This document shows, piece by piece, positions 1 to 7,309 of a stretch of DNA of 37,215 bases; positions within the stretch are counted from its first letter, which is position 1; each line of letters begins with the position of its first letter. The notes beneath the pieces are model-generated. The model was not told where the DNA came from. It saw only the letters and a list, made by a program, of their open reading frames with translations, and did no database searches. Position numbers and translations under genes: made by a program. The stretch is taken from positions 1 through 37,215 of the forward strand of contig JAIROG010000001.1 of assembly GCA_031257675.1 (NCBI GenBank), given 5' to 3'. This stretch comes from Treponema sp. Lineage in GTDB: Bacteria; Spirochaetota; Spirochaetia; Treponematales; Breznakiellaceae.

Positions 1-318
1 ACAGCCGTAAGAGGACTTTGCCGGCGTCCGCACCGCCCAGGACCTTTTAACGCGGTCGAACATTTCAGGGTTGGCATAGATCACCTGGGACTGATGATGC
101 TTTTTCCGGCTGTGAAGGCTGATCGCTATTTCCTTTTCAAGGGACGTGAAGCCCCGCCTCAGCGCCTCGTAAAGGCTCGCAGTAATACGACGCTCTGGAA
201 TAAGACCCAGAATTACGGCGGACAGCGTCTGTTTGCCGCCATAGTCAGAGACCACCGGCAAAGCCGGCGGCTTGAAATTCGTGAACCGCTCAAAGCGGCT
301 GCGGTGTTGCCGGTCTTT
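1..318 (-). CDS. Unidentified partial ORF at left edge
   Basis: Read on the minus strand, the first ~318 bases are open in one frame and look codon-structured (ordinary mixed composition, for example VVSDYGGKQTLSAVILG and VIYANPEMFDRVKRSW). The frame runs off the left edge with no stop, so the C-terminus is outside the window. Upstream the frame stays open only by running antisense through the transposase remnant at 307-638, so the true join is probably near 310-320. I recognise no family or motif. Either this is the 3' part of a gene interrupted by the IS-like insertion, or a fortuitous frame; the opposite-strand frame over the same bases is also open but has a poorer, Arg-rich composition. 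Confidence 0.25.
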
Positions 319-638
319 AAAGAGTTCCAGTTGATCCAGCAGGAGAAGGACAGTATACGGGAAGAGGTTGAGAATTCGATATTGATACAGGCGGACTTGG
401 GGCGTCTGGGGATGGAAACGTTTCACCCCAACAGCCTGACACCCAAAAAATCAAGCAAGAAGCGCAAACTGAACGAGCGGAAAAAAGCTTATAACAAACG
501 TCTTGCCGGGAAAAGAGCAGTGATTGAGCGTGTCAATGCAAAAATCAAGGCGTTCAAGATAACAGCATATTCATATCGGAATCATTGCCGAAGGCAGTCA
601 CTGAGAATGTCTCTCATTTGCGGCGCCATTAATTTTAA
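307..638 (+). pseudogene. C-terminal remnant of an IS5-type DDE transposase
   Basis: The plus-strand frame here encodes a stretch typical of the end of IS5-group DDE transposases: ILIQADLG (around 376-400), then HPNSLTPKKSSKKRKL, a basic run ending in YNKRLAGKRAVIERVN, and YRNHCRRQSLRMSLIC. In this group the Glu of the last part (here in VIERVN) is the third catalytic acid. Everything before VFKEFQLIQ is missing: no N-terminal helix-turn-helix and no first or second catalytic Asp. The similarity stops at INF near 636, and the frame then reads through unrelated AT-rich DNA to 798 because the transposase's own end and its terminal inverted repeat are gone. It is a dead fragment truncated on both sides. 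Family assignment is by recognition; no search was run. Confidence 0.7.
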
Positions 639-794
639 TCAGGTATTTAATGTGTGTATGGGGGCAAGTCTAATATATTTTCCATCATATTTGTTAAATC
701 CTTTAAATGTTTTTATACAACAGTTTTCATATCGTATGTCTATCATTTTCATTTGTCCTTTCATGCAGTCCAACAAAGAATTTATCAAGTTCAT
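639..794 (-). CDS. Small hypothetical ORF, 51 aa, perhaps a truncated gene
   Basis: An ATG at 794 opens a 51-residue minus-strand frame (MNLINSLLDCMKGQMK at the start, IRLAPIHTLNT at the end) with an AGG about 5 nt before it. Base composition is AT-rich, unlike the transposase remnant it abuts. Its stop at 639-641 lies exactly where transposase similarity ends, so the stop may have been created by the junction and the ORF may be only the 5' part of a longer lost gene. I recognise no family. The opposite frame over the same bases is the read-through tail of the transposase fragment and is less protein-like. Confidence 0.3.
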   Translation of the reverse strand: MNLINSLLDCMKGQMKMIDIRYENCCIKTFKGFNKYDGKYIRLAPIHTLNT

Positions 795-814
795 CTAACC
801 TGCCTTCGGATAGA

Positions 815-844
815 GTTGTTCAATAACTGAAGTTATTGAACAAC
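815..844. repeat. Perfect 14-bp palindrome
   Basis: GTTGTTCAATAACT (815-828), a 2-nt centre, then its exact reverse complement (831-844). It is followed closely by two further inverted repeats (861-901 and 904-940). It has no T-run, so it is more likely an intergenic repeat element than a terminator. Confidence 0.6.
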
Positions 845-860
845 TTCCGCTAAAAAACGG

Positions 861-901
861 GCGGATTTGGCGTATTTTCGCAAAAAATACGCCAAATCCG
901 C
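861..901. repeat. 18-bp perfect inverted repeat
   Basis: GCGGATTTGGCGTATTTT at 861-878 is repeated as its exact reverse complement at 884-901 around a 5-nt loop. An 18-bp perfect stem is long for a terminator and there is no following T-tract. It may be a mobile short palindromic element or a remnant end of one. Confidence 0.65.
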
Positions 902-903
902 GA

Positions 904-940
904 GACTTGTGAGACAACCAACCGGGTTGTTGAACAAGTC
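904..940. repeat. Palindromic repeat, copy 1 of the ACCCGGTTGG family
   Basis: Outer arms GACTTGT (904-910) and ACAAGTC (934-940) enclose an inner ACAACC/GGGTTGT stem. Read on the minus strand the centre is ACCCGGTTGG, the same core found at 11485-11514 and 35106-35142. Interpreted as a short dispersed intergenic repeat. Confidence 0.5.
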
Positions 941-949
941 CAATATTAT

Positions 950-1255
950 CTAACCTCGATTCTGATTTAGAATAATATAAAAAAATATAAATGGGAATTT
1001 GTCTTCACGTTTAGATAGGTTTTCATAATAGGCGTTTGCGCCGTTATATTCTGACAATATAGATTCATTTTTATATTCATCTGCAATAAGTGATAATATT
1101 TTTTGAAATTCTGTAGAATTAATTGTGTAATAATTTTCAATTTCAGATACAGCGTGTCCATCAGAAGCATGCTCATAACCATCTCGCAGAACCACGCCAT
1201 TTTTCCCAAAACGGCTTGTATTATATGAGAATAAGTTAAATTCCCAATCCAACAT
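950..1255 (-). CDS. Hypothetical protein, 101 aa, AT-rich gene
   Basis: ATG at 1255 is preceded by AGGAG (1263-1267 on the plus strand as CTCCT) with a 7-nt spacer, a good ribosome binding site, so the frame is probably a real gene. The product starts MLDWEFNLFSYNTSRFGKNG, contains a Gly/His-rich turn (DGYEHASDGHAVSE) and an acidic, Asn/Tyr-rich middle, and ends FIFFYIILNQNRG. No signal peptide and no recognised domain. A second minus-strand frame over the same bases (967-1209) has no such site and reads as a shadow. The gene is markedly more AT-rich than the core genes to its right and lies beside a transposase fragment, so horizontal origin is likely; size and composition would suit a small immunity or antitoxin-like protein, but nothing seen proves that. 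Confidence 0.5.
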   Translation of the reverse strand: MLDWEFNLFSYNTSRFGKNGVVLRDGYEHASDGHAVSEIENYYTINSTEFQKILSLIADEYKNESILSEYNGANAYYENLSKREDKFPFIFFYIILNQNRG

Positions 1256-1607
1256 TCTAAATCTCCTATATTTATTTTATAATATCATTTTTAAATTATG
1301 ATGTCGATATATTTTACTCAATACGTTACAGTAAGTATACATACGAAAAGCCATGTCGTAAAGGATAATCTGGAGCGGGCTGACACGCCGCTTCGCTCAA
1401 AAGAATCGGAGGGCAACGTGACGCTTTCATCCGAATAGTCAGCGGCTCTTGTTGTACAAGAAGAACACGCCCTTCAAAGGCGCCGCGCAAGCCTCGAAGC
1501 GCGGCGCGGCATTAAATCCTCTTGCGGGGCTATTGCAAAACAAAGCAAAAATAGAATAGAATGCTATTATAAAAATTGCGTATAAAAACGTAAACAAGGA
1601 GTATACT
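1256..1607. other. Intergenic stretch with hairpin and promoter
   Basis: No gene found. The left part is AT-rich. A perfect 9-bp stem GCGCCGCGC/GCGCGGCGC sits at 1480-1507 with a 10-nt loop. The last 75 bases hold the likely hemerythrin promoter and ribosome binding site. Two minus-strand frames that cross into the hemerythrin gene (1439-1702 and 1530-1928) are antisense shadows. Confidence 0.5.
1533..1562 (+). promoter_or_regulatory. Putative sigma-70 promoter of the hemerythrin gene
   Basis: TTGCAA at 1533-1538, an 18-nt spacer, and TAGAAT at 1557-1562. The predicted start lies about 40 nt before the ATG, leaving room for the AAGGAG ribosome binding site that precedes it. The hexamers are imperfect and the region is AT-rich, so the assignment is tentative. 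Confidence 0.35.
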
Positions 1608-2057
1608 ATGGCGGAAAAATTCATGGAATGGGAAGATCGGCTTTCGGTGGGAGTTCCTATAATAGACGAGCAGCACCATCGGCTTATCGAAATCACCAAC
1701 AATTTGTACGACGCATGCCGGCAGGGTGGAGCGATATATGAAGGCTTTACAACCGCGCTCCACGAGACGGTGGATTATGTTGGCTATCATTTCGGAACCG
1801 AAGACAAGATTATGCGGCGGATTAACTATCCCGACTATGCTACCCACAAAAAAGAGCATGATCTGTTTGTTAAAGAAGTGCTGAAGCAGATGCATGATTA
1901 TGAGAACGATAAAACATATGCGCCTCATGCCTTGGTGCGCTACCTGAAGGATTGGACGTTATCCCATATCGCCCTTACGGATCTCAAGCTGGGAAGCTAT
2001 CTGGTGAATATGAAAAAAGCCGGCGCTTTAGAAAAGATTATAGATCTCAAGAGTTAG
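1608..2057 (+). CDS. Bacteriohemerythrin
   Basis: A 149-residue single-domain hemerythrin. These proteins bind O2 reversibly at a di-iron centre in a four-helix bundle and serve in oxygen sensing, storage or scavenging, fitting a microaerophilic or anaerobic motile bacterium. All seven expected ligands are visible: His23 (EQH), His61 and Glu65 (HFGTE), His80 and His84 (HKKEH), His120 and Asp125 (HIALTD). The N-terminal WEDRLSVGVPIIDEQH is the family signature. There is no signal peptide or transmembrane segment and no fused methyl-accepting or GGDEF domain, so it is cytoplasmic and stand-alone. Start chosen at ATG 1608 because AAGGAG precedes it by 7 nt. It appears monocistronic: a long hairpin follows before pgi. 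Confidence 0.93.
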   Translation: MAEKFMEWEDRLSVGVPIIDEQHHRLIEITNNLYDACRQGGAIYEGFTTALHETVDYVGYHFGTEDKIMRRINYPDYATHKKEHDLFVKEVLKQMHDYENDKTYAPHALVRYLKDWTLSHIALTDLKLGSYLVNMKKAGALEKIIDLKS

Positions 2058-2104
2058 ACTTTTTGAAGCGTCTTATGGTAACATGAGCGATTGTCTCAAC
2101 ACTG

Positions 2105-2149
2105 ACCCGGACGCAATCCAGCGAATACGCTCGTTGGATGCGACCGGGT
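2105..2149. terminator. Long imperfect hairpin between hemerythrin gene and pgi
   Basis: ACCCGG (2105-2110) pairs with CCGGGT (2144-2149), with further pairing CGCA/TGCG and TCCA/TGGA inside. There is only a short T-run after it (TTTTG), so it could be a weak terminator of the hemerythrin transcript or a degenerate member of the CAAAACCCGGT repeat family (its minus strand reads CAAAACCCGGT). Confidence 0.4.
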
Positions 2150-2287
2150 TTTGAAGCGCCCGGGTGCGTAAGAATCTTTGCCGTTTTCTTTTCTCCATTT
2201 TTCTACCCTTCAAACTTTTTAGCCCCTTTAACCCGTCTTCCAAAATTATTTTTTTTTATATACTATACCTCATAGGAGTAATTAACC

Positions 2288-3868
2288 ATGCAATACATTG
2301 ATTTTGATAAAACGAAGGCGTTTAAGACCCTTGCCGGTCTCGCGCAGGCAGGAAGCCAGTTCGATTACGCGGCGGCGCTTGTCGCCGGACGGATACAGAG
2401 CGCAGTTGCGCCTATGGCGGGCGGTCTTTCTTATTCATACGCGGCGAAACCCGTTGATGGAACCGTACTGGCGGCGCTTCAAGCGCTTGCGGACGAGCAG
2501 GAACTCATTGCCAAATACAAGGCGTTGCTTGACGGCGAAACTATGAACACTGGCGAGAACCGCAAGGTGTTGCACCACTTATTGCGGGGGCAACTTGGCG
2601 GCGACGTCTTATTTGAAGGGAGAAACCTCGGCGAGTTCTACAAACAGGAGCTTGCGCGTTTTTCACAGTTTGCCGGTGACGTTCACGCGGGCAAAATCAC
2701 GGGATCAACCGGCAAGCCTTTCACCCATGTCGTACAAATCGGCATAGGCGGATCTGATTTGGGACCCCGCGCGCTGTATCTTGCCCTTGAACAGTGGGCG
2801 GCTGCCGAAGGAAAAAAGAAGCTGGACGCGAAATTCATTTCCAATGTAGACCCTGATGACGCTTCCGCGACGCTTGCCGCTGTTCCGCTTGAGGAAACTG
2901 TGTTTGTGCTGGTGTCAAAGAGCGGAACCACACAGGAAACCCTTGCCAATGAGCTTTTCGTAAAGGAAAAACTGCAAGCGACCGGGCTTGATCCCAGCAA
3001 GCACATTGTCGCCATGACAAGCGAAACAAGTCCGCTCGCGCATAATCCCGCGTACCTCGATTCGTTCTACATGGACGATTTTATCGGAGGCCGGTACTCC
3101 TCAACATCGGGCGTGGGCGGCGTGATCCTCTCTCTCGCCTTTGGGCGCGATGTGTTCAAGCAGATGCTGGAAGGGGCGCATGAGGCTGACGCGCTGGCGC
3201 TGGAGACCAACGCTCTCAAAAACGCGAGCCTGCTTGATGCGCTTATCGGCGTGTGGGAGCGGAATTTTCTCGGCTTTCCGTATACGGCGGTTCTTCCCTA
3301 CAGTCAGGCGCTTTCCCGCTTCCCCGCGCACTTGCAGCAACTTGACATGGAATCCAACGGCAAGAGCGTAAACCGTAACGGCGAGCCGGTGCGGTACGCT
3401 ACAGGACCCGTGGTGTTCGGCGAACCCGGTACCAATGGGCAACACTCTTTTTACCAGTTGCTTCATCAAGGCGTGGATATCGCGCCGCTCCAGTTCATCG
3501 GGTTTGTTGAAAGCCAGCGCAAGGATGACGTTGTGGTTGACGGATCCAACAGCCAGACCAAGCTCAAAGCCAATCTCGCCGCGCAAATCGTCGCCTTTGC
3601 AAAGGGCAAGACTGACGCAAACCCCAACAAGGAATTTAGCGGCAAACGCCCTTCAAGCCTCATCTTCGGCAAACGGCTTACGCCTCGCGCACTCGGCGCG
3701 CTTCTCGCCCACTTCGAGAACAAGGTCATGTTTCAGGGTTTTGTGTGGAATATCAACAGTTTCGATCAAGAGGGAGTGCAACTTGGCAAGGTGCTCACCA
3801 AGAAGGCGCTTGCGGGCAATTCCGGGGACGCGGCGCTGGACGCATACAGCAGGCTGCTGGAAATATAA
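2288..3868 (+). CDS. pgi: Glucose-6-phosphate isomerase
   Basis: A 526-residue phosphoglucose isomerase interconverting glucose 6-phosphate and fructose 6-phosphate in glycolysis and gluconeogenesis; cytoplasmic. Visible family features: GIGGSDLG near residue 152, the SIS-domain phosphate-binding SKSGTTQET near 210, the catalytic-Glu motif GEPGTNGQHSF near 378, and the C-terminal PGI signature with the QEGVQLGK lysine near 500. Length is normal for bacterial PGI. The ATG at 2288 has AGGAG 9 nt upstream, and a T-rich stretch with TATACT (2259-2264) precedes it, so it probably has its own promoter, although no good -35 is visible. The next gene starts about 180 bp downstream, so pgi may be a single-gene unit. 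Confidence 0.97.
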   Translation: MQYIDFDKTKAFKTLAGLAQAGSQFDYAAALVAGRIQSAVAPMAGGLSYSYAAKPVDGTVLAALQALADEQELIAKYKALLDGETMNTGENRKVLHHLLRGQLGGDVLFEGRNLGEFYKQELARFSQFAGDVHAGKITGSTGKPFTHVVQIGIGGSDLGPRALYLALEQWAAAEGKKKLDAKFISNVDPDDASATLAAVPLEETVFVLVSKSGTTQETLANELFVKEKLQATGLDPSKHIVAMTSETSPLAHNPAYLDSFYMDDFIGGRYSSTSGVGGVILSLAFGRDVFKQMLEGAHEADALALETNALKNASLLDALIGVWERNFLGFPYTAVLPYSQALSRFPAHLQQLDMESNGKSVNRNGEPVRYATGPVVFGEPGTNGQHSFYQLLHQGVDIAPLQFIGFVESQRKDDVVVDGSNSQTKLKANLAAQIVAFAKGKTDANPNKEFSGKRPSSLIFGKRLTPRALGALLAHFENKVMFQGFVWNINSFDQEGVQLGKVLTKKALAGNSGDAALDAYSRLLEI

Positions 3869-4046
3869 TGAAAGCGGAGGGAAATGAACGGCTGGTTTTT
3901 GGAAACATGAAATGAACCGTCCGGCTAGGACACAACCCGCCTTGGGACGGGGTATGGGAGGCAAGCGTTGTTTTAATGAAGGCGCCATCCAGTATCGCGC
4001 CCCGTATTCCATTTTCAAGCCGTTCATTCCCTCGCAGGATAAACGT

Positions 4047-6401
4047 ATGACAGATACTTTACCCTCTTATTTATCTGCTCTCAACCCGGAGCAACGGGAA
4101 GCGGTGTTGCATAACGGCAGATCGCTTCTCATATTGGCGGGCGCAGGTTCCGGCAAGACAAGGGTCATCACTACCAAAATCGCCTATCTCATTCGTGAGC
4201 GGGAGATACGTCCGTCCGCTATTCTCGCCGTAACTTTCACCAATAAGGCGGCGCGGGAGATGGCGGAACGCGCCGCGTCGATAGATGTCCGCGCCGGATA
4301 TGCGATGTTGCGGACGTTCCATTCGTTCGGCGCGTGGTTTTTGCGGCGGAATGCGCGGCTTGTGGGGCTTAACCCGGCATTTACCATTTACGATGATGAC
4401 GATATGGCGAACTTGCTTGCGACCGTGGCGCCGGAGAAGCCCAGAGCGGAAATTAAACTCATCACTCACCAGATTTCACGGGCAAAAGATTACTTTATTA
4501 GCCCCAATGATCCTGAATTGAAACTCATCAACCACCGAAAGGATTTTCAGAAAATGTATGCGCGGTATGAAGAGCGGCTCGCCGAAATCGGCAACGTGGA
4601 CTTTGGCGATCTCATCAAAAAGCCTGTTGAAATTTTGCGGAGCAATCCGTCTTTTGCGGAAGATTTCCGCAGCCGCTTCAAGGTCATTATGATCGATGAG
4701 TATCAGGACACCAATGTCGCCCAGTTTACGCTTTTAAAAGAACTCTGCGGCGCTGAAACCTATGTGTGCGTTGTAGGAGATGACGACCAGTCGATCTACC
4801 GGTTTCGGGGCGCGGAAGTGCGGAATATTATCGAATTCCCTGACCGATTCCCCAATACGGACATCATCCGGCTTGAACGGAATTACCGTTCAACCTCGGC
4901 GATTCTGCGCGTGGCTTCCTCAGTGGTGGACAACAACAAGGGCAGGCTCGGCAAAACCTTGAGCGCCGAACGGGGAGCCGGAAAAATTCCCGTGCTGGCG
5001 TTTCTCCCGAATCAGGATGAGGAAGCCGTATTTGCGGCGCATCTCATTGAAAGCTCCGTCCAATCAAGCGCGGACACGCAGAGGCGCGGCGATAAAACCG
5101 CAAAGCGCGAAAAAGAGAAGCATAGAGAAATACGCTATTCGGATTGGGCTATTTTGTACCGGACAAACGCCCAATCGCTTGGTTTTGAATCGGAGTTGCT
5201 GCGCCGGCGCATTCCCTATCGTGTGGTGGGATCGCTCAAGTTCTATGAGCGGGAGGAAATCAAGGATGCGCTTGCCGTGTTGTCTTTTCTTGTAAACCCG
5301 CGGGATGAAATCAGCTTCCGGCGTGTGGTGAACAAGCCGGCGCGGGGTGTTGGCGAGGCGACTGTCGGCAGAGTGATCGCGGCGGCGGATCACGGCGACC
5401 TGGCGGCTTCAGCGAAACGCCTTTCCTCCGAACTGCCGGCAAAGGCGCGATCCGGATTACGCGCCTTCATTGAGGCCCTTGAATCTGGACGCTCCACACT
5501 GGTATATCCTGTTGATGAAGGCAAAAGAGATGCGCAAACGCCGTCTAGCGAAGCTTTGTTTGGCATGAATGAAACGCGTCCGCTGGAAAGCGGCGCGAAA
5601 GCGGCGAAAAAAATGTCCGCAAAAGACATGAAAGGCGCAAAAAGGGAGGTTGTTGCGGGTGAGGGGCTTTCCATATGCGTGGCGACGCTTATTCAGGGCA
5701 CGGGCATCGCCGCGTATCACATGGCGCATGATGAAATCGCGGGCAATCAACGCATTGCGAACCTGCAAGAGCTTGCCAACGCCGCGAGTCTATACCCGGC
5801 GACATTGGACGGACTGCTTGAATTCCTTGAACATATAGAGCTTGACCGGTCTATGGAAGAGCGGGATTCGGATGCCAATGCGGTGACTCTCATTACATTG
5901 CACAATACCAAGGGACTTGAATTCAAGCGGGTGATTATAACCGGCGTTGAACAGGGGGTGTTTCCCAGGGATGATAAAAAAGAAGAGGAACTGGAGGAGG
6001 AGCGCCGTCTCTTTTACGTGGGCGTAACCCGGGCAATGGACGAATTGTACTTTACCTCTTGCGCCATGCGCCGCATGTTCGGGCAAACGGCGTTCATAGA
6101 GCCTTCTCTTTTTTTGAGTGAAATCGACAAGTCAGCCCTACGCATTATCGGCGCCGCGCCGCATGGATTTTCCATAAAACCCAGACCTGATAAACGCAGG
6201 GCAAAGAGCGCGAAATCAAATGGCGTGGACTGGGATGTGGGAGATCGCGTGTTTAATGATGACAATGGGTATGGTTATGTGAAAGAAATCCACGATCATG
6301 CGACGGGCGCCATCCTGATCATTCGCTTTGACACCGGCAAGGAATTGAGTTTTTTGAGCAATTATCACCGCTCAAATCTCACGAGAATAGATGAAGAGTA
6401 A
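4047..6401 (+). CDS. pcrA: PcrA/UvrD-type superfamily 1 DNA helicase
   Basis: A 3'-5' helicase for nucleotide-excision and mismatch repair and for clearing proteins from DNA. Motifs in order (residues from the chosen start): Walker A AGAGSGKT 31-38, TFTNKAA, DEYQDTN near 216, GDDDQSIYRFRG near 242, LERNYRST, TLHNTKGLEF near 617 and FYVGVTRA near 655. The C-terminal ~55 residues (WDVGDRVFNDDNGYGYVKEI...) match the Tudor-like RNA-polymerase-binding tail of PcrA/UvrD. I start it at ATG 4047 (product 784 aa), where GCAGGA stands 7 nt upstream and similarity begins; the frame is open back to 3912 but that part has no family character. Unusual: a charged low-complexity piece near residues 345-360 and a ~60-residue Lys/Ala-rich insert at about 482-543 in the 2B region. 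It overlaps the next gene by 11 bp. Confidence 0.95.
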   Translation: MTDTLPSYLSALNPEQREAVLHNGRSLLILAGAGSGKTRVITTKIAYLIREREIRPSAILAVTFTNKAAREMAERAASIDVRAGYAMLRTFHSFGAWFLRRNARLVGLNPAFTIYDDDDMANLLATVAPEKPRAEIKLITHQISRAKDYFISPNDPELKLINHRKDFQKMYARYEERLAEIGNVDFGDLIKKPVEILRSNPSFAEDFRSRFKVIMIDEYQDTNVAQFTLLKELCGAETYVCVVGDDDQSIYRFRGAEVRNIIEFPDRFPNTDIIRLERNYRSTSAILRVASSVVDNNKGRLGKTLSAERGAGKIPVLAFLPNQDEEAVFAAHLIESSVQSSADTQRRGDKTAKREKEKHREIRYSDWAILYRTNAQSLGFESELLRRRIPYRVVGSLKFYEREEIKDALAVLSFLVNPRDEISFRRVVNKPARGVGEATVGRVIAAADHGDLAASAKRLSSELPAKARSGLRAFIEALESGRSTLVYPVDEGKRDAQTPSSEALFGMNETRPLESGAKAAKKMSAKDMKGAKREVVAGEGLSICVATLIQGTGIAAYHMAHDEIAGNQRIANLQELANAASLYPATLDGLLEFLEHIELDRSMEERDSDANAVTLITLHNTKGLEFKRVIITGVEQGVFPRDDKKEEELEEERRLFYVGVTRAMDELYFTSCAMRRMFGQTAFIEPSLFLSEIDKSALRIIGAAPHGFSIKPRPDKRRAKSAKSNGVDWDVGDRVFNDDNGYGYVKEIHDHATGAILIIRFDTGKELSFLSNYHRSNLTRIDEE

Positions 6402-7302
6402 GAACATGCTTTTTAAACAAGCGAGACTTGACTATTTGCCGCATATCACAAGAGCGCGCGGCTTTCGTCTCTATGGCGCGAACGGGAAGCGGTACGTTGA
6501 TCTGTGGCAGGCTGGAGGAGCCGCCATTTTAGGACATAATCCTCCGGGCGTACTGCGCGAGTTAAAGAACACTGCGGAACGGGGGCTTTTCGCGCCATTG
6601 CCTAATCACTTGGAAGCTCGTTTCTTCAAGGCGCTTGCAAAATTGTTGCCCGGCTATTCGTTTTACCTGTACGCTGACGAGCATTCCCTTTGCCGCGCGT
6701 TGAGCGGCGGCAGTTTTAACGAAAGCCGTCCTATACGGCCGATTTTCGATCCTGCTTTAGATGATGGGCATATTGAAGACCGCGAAAAAAACGTGTCATT
6801 GTGGCGGCCATTTCTTCCCGCGGAAGATGCGCCCTCATGTCCGCTGTTGATGCCGGTGTTGCCGTGGCATCTTGCCCCTAAGACGTTGGCGGTTAAGGAC
6901 GAGACGTTTCTCTCAGAACACGCATCCATTGAAGCTATGCGACCACCCGCTTCGGACGCCATTTCGCCGGTTATCCTTGCTGCGGCGACTCGCGCCGTTT
7001 ACGATCTGCTTGCGGAAATAGAAGCGCAAGCCGCGCAAGCCGCGCAAGCCGGAGCGCGTATGGCGCCGCTCGCGCCGCATTTTCCCATACTGGCAAAAGC
7101 CCTCAAATCAAGCGAATGGCGGCAAAAAGGCATGTATATCCATTACGGCGGGCGTCTGGATGATGACGGCTATTCGGCGCTATTCCAGCGTTTCTTGGAG
7201 GCGGGCTTTTTGCTGCCTCCCACGTCGAGTCAGCCCGCGATACTGCCTCGTGTTTTGTCTGTCGGGGAAGAAGCAAAGCTGGCGGCGTTGGTGAGGGTGT
7301 AG
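6391..7302 (+). CDS. Degenerate class III aminotransferase-like protein
   Basis: A 303-residue protein whose first ~95 residues match the N-terminus of class III PLP-dependent aminotransferases (GFRLYGANGKRYVDLW, then AAILGHNPPGVLREL). A later piece (ISPVILAAATRAVYDLL) resembles the helix that normally follows the PLP-binding lysine. Between them the protein is about 150 residues short: the D-E-x-Q cofactor motif and a convincing Schiff-base lysine region are absent. Catalysis as an aminotransferase is therefore unlikely; it may be a structural or regulatory derivative. A triplicated 9-nt unit gives AQAAQAAQA near residue 215. The start at 6391 overlaps the pcrA end by 11 bp; ATG 6406 is an alternative and neither has a strong ribosome site, so translation is probably coupled to pcrA. 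It converges with the methyltransferase gene with 7 bp between the stops. Confidence 0.7.
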   Translation: MKSKNMLFKQARLDYLPHITRARGFRLYGANGKRYVDLWQAGGAAILGHNPPGVLRELKNTAERGLFAPLPNHLEARFFKALAKLLPGYSFYLYADEHSLCRALSGGSFNESRPIRPIFDPALDDGHIEDREKNVSLWRPFLPAEDAPSCPLLMPVLPWHLAPKTLAVKDETFLSEHASIEAMRPPASDAISPVILAAATRAVYDLLAEIEAQAAQAAQAGARMAPLAPHFPILAKALKSSEWRQKGMYIHYGGRLDDDGYSALFQRFLEAGFLLPPTSSQPAILPRVLSVGEEAKLAALVRV

Positions 7303-7309
7303 CCGTCGG

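Noticed and set aside
3912-4046. N-terminal extension of the PcrA frame
   Set aside because: No family similarity and no ribosome site at the upstream ATG, whereas ATG 4047 has GCAGGA and begins at the conserved core.
6143-6170. TTATCGGC inside pcrA as an antisense sigma-28 promoter
   Set aside because: The matching TAAA element is absent (AAAA instead) and no antisense gene follows; similar chance hits occur in pgi, mfd and the ABC ATPase gene.
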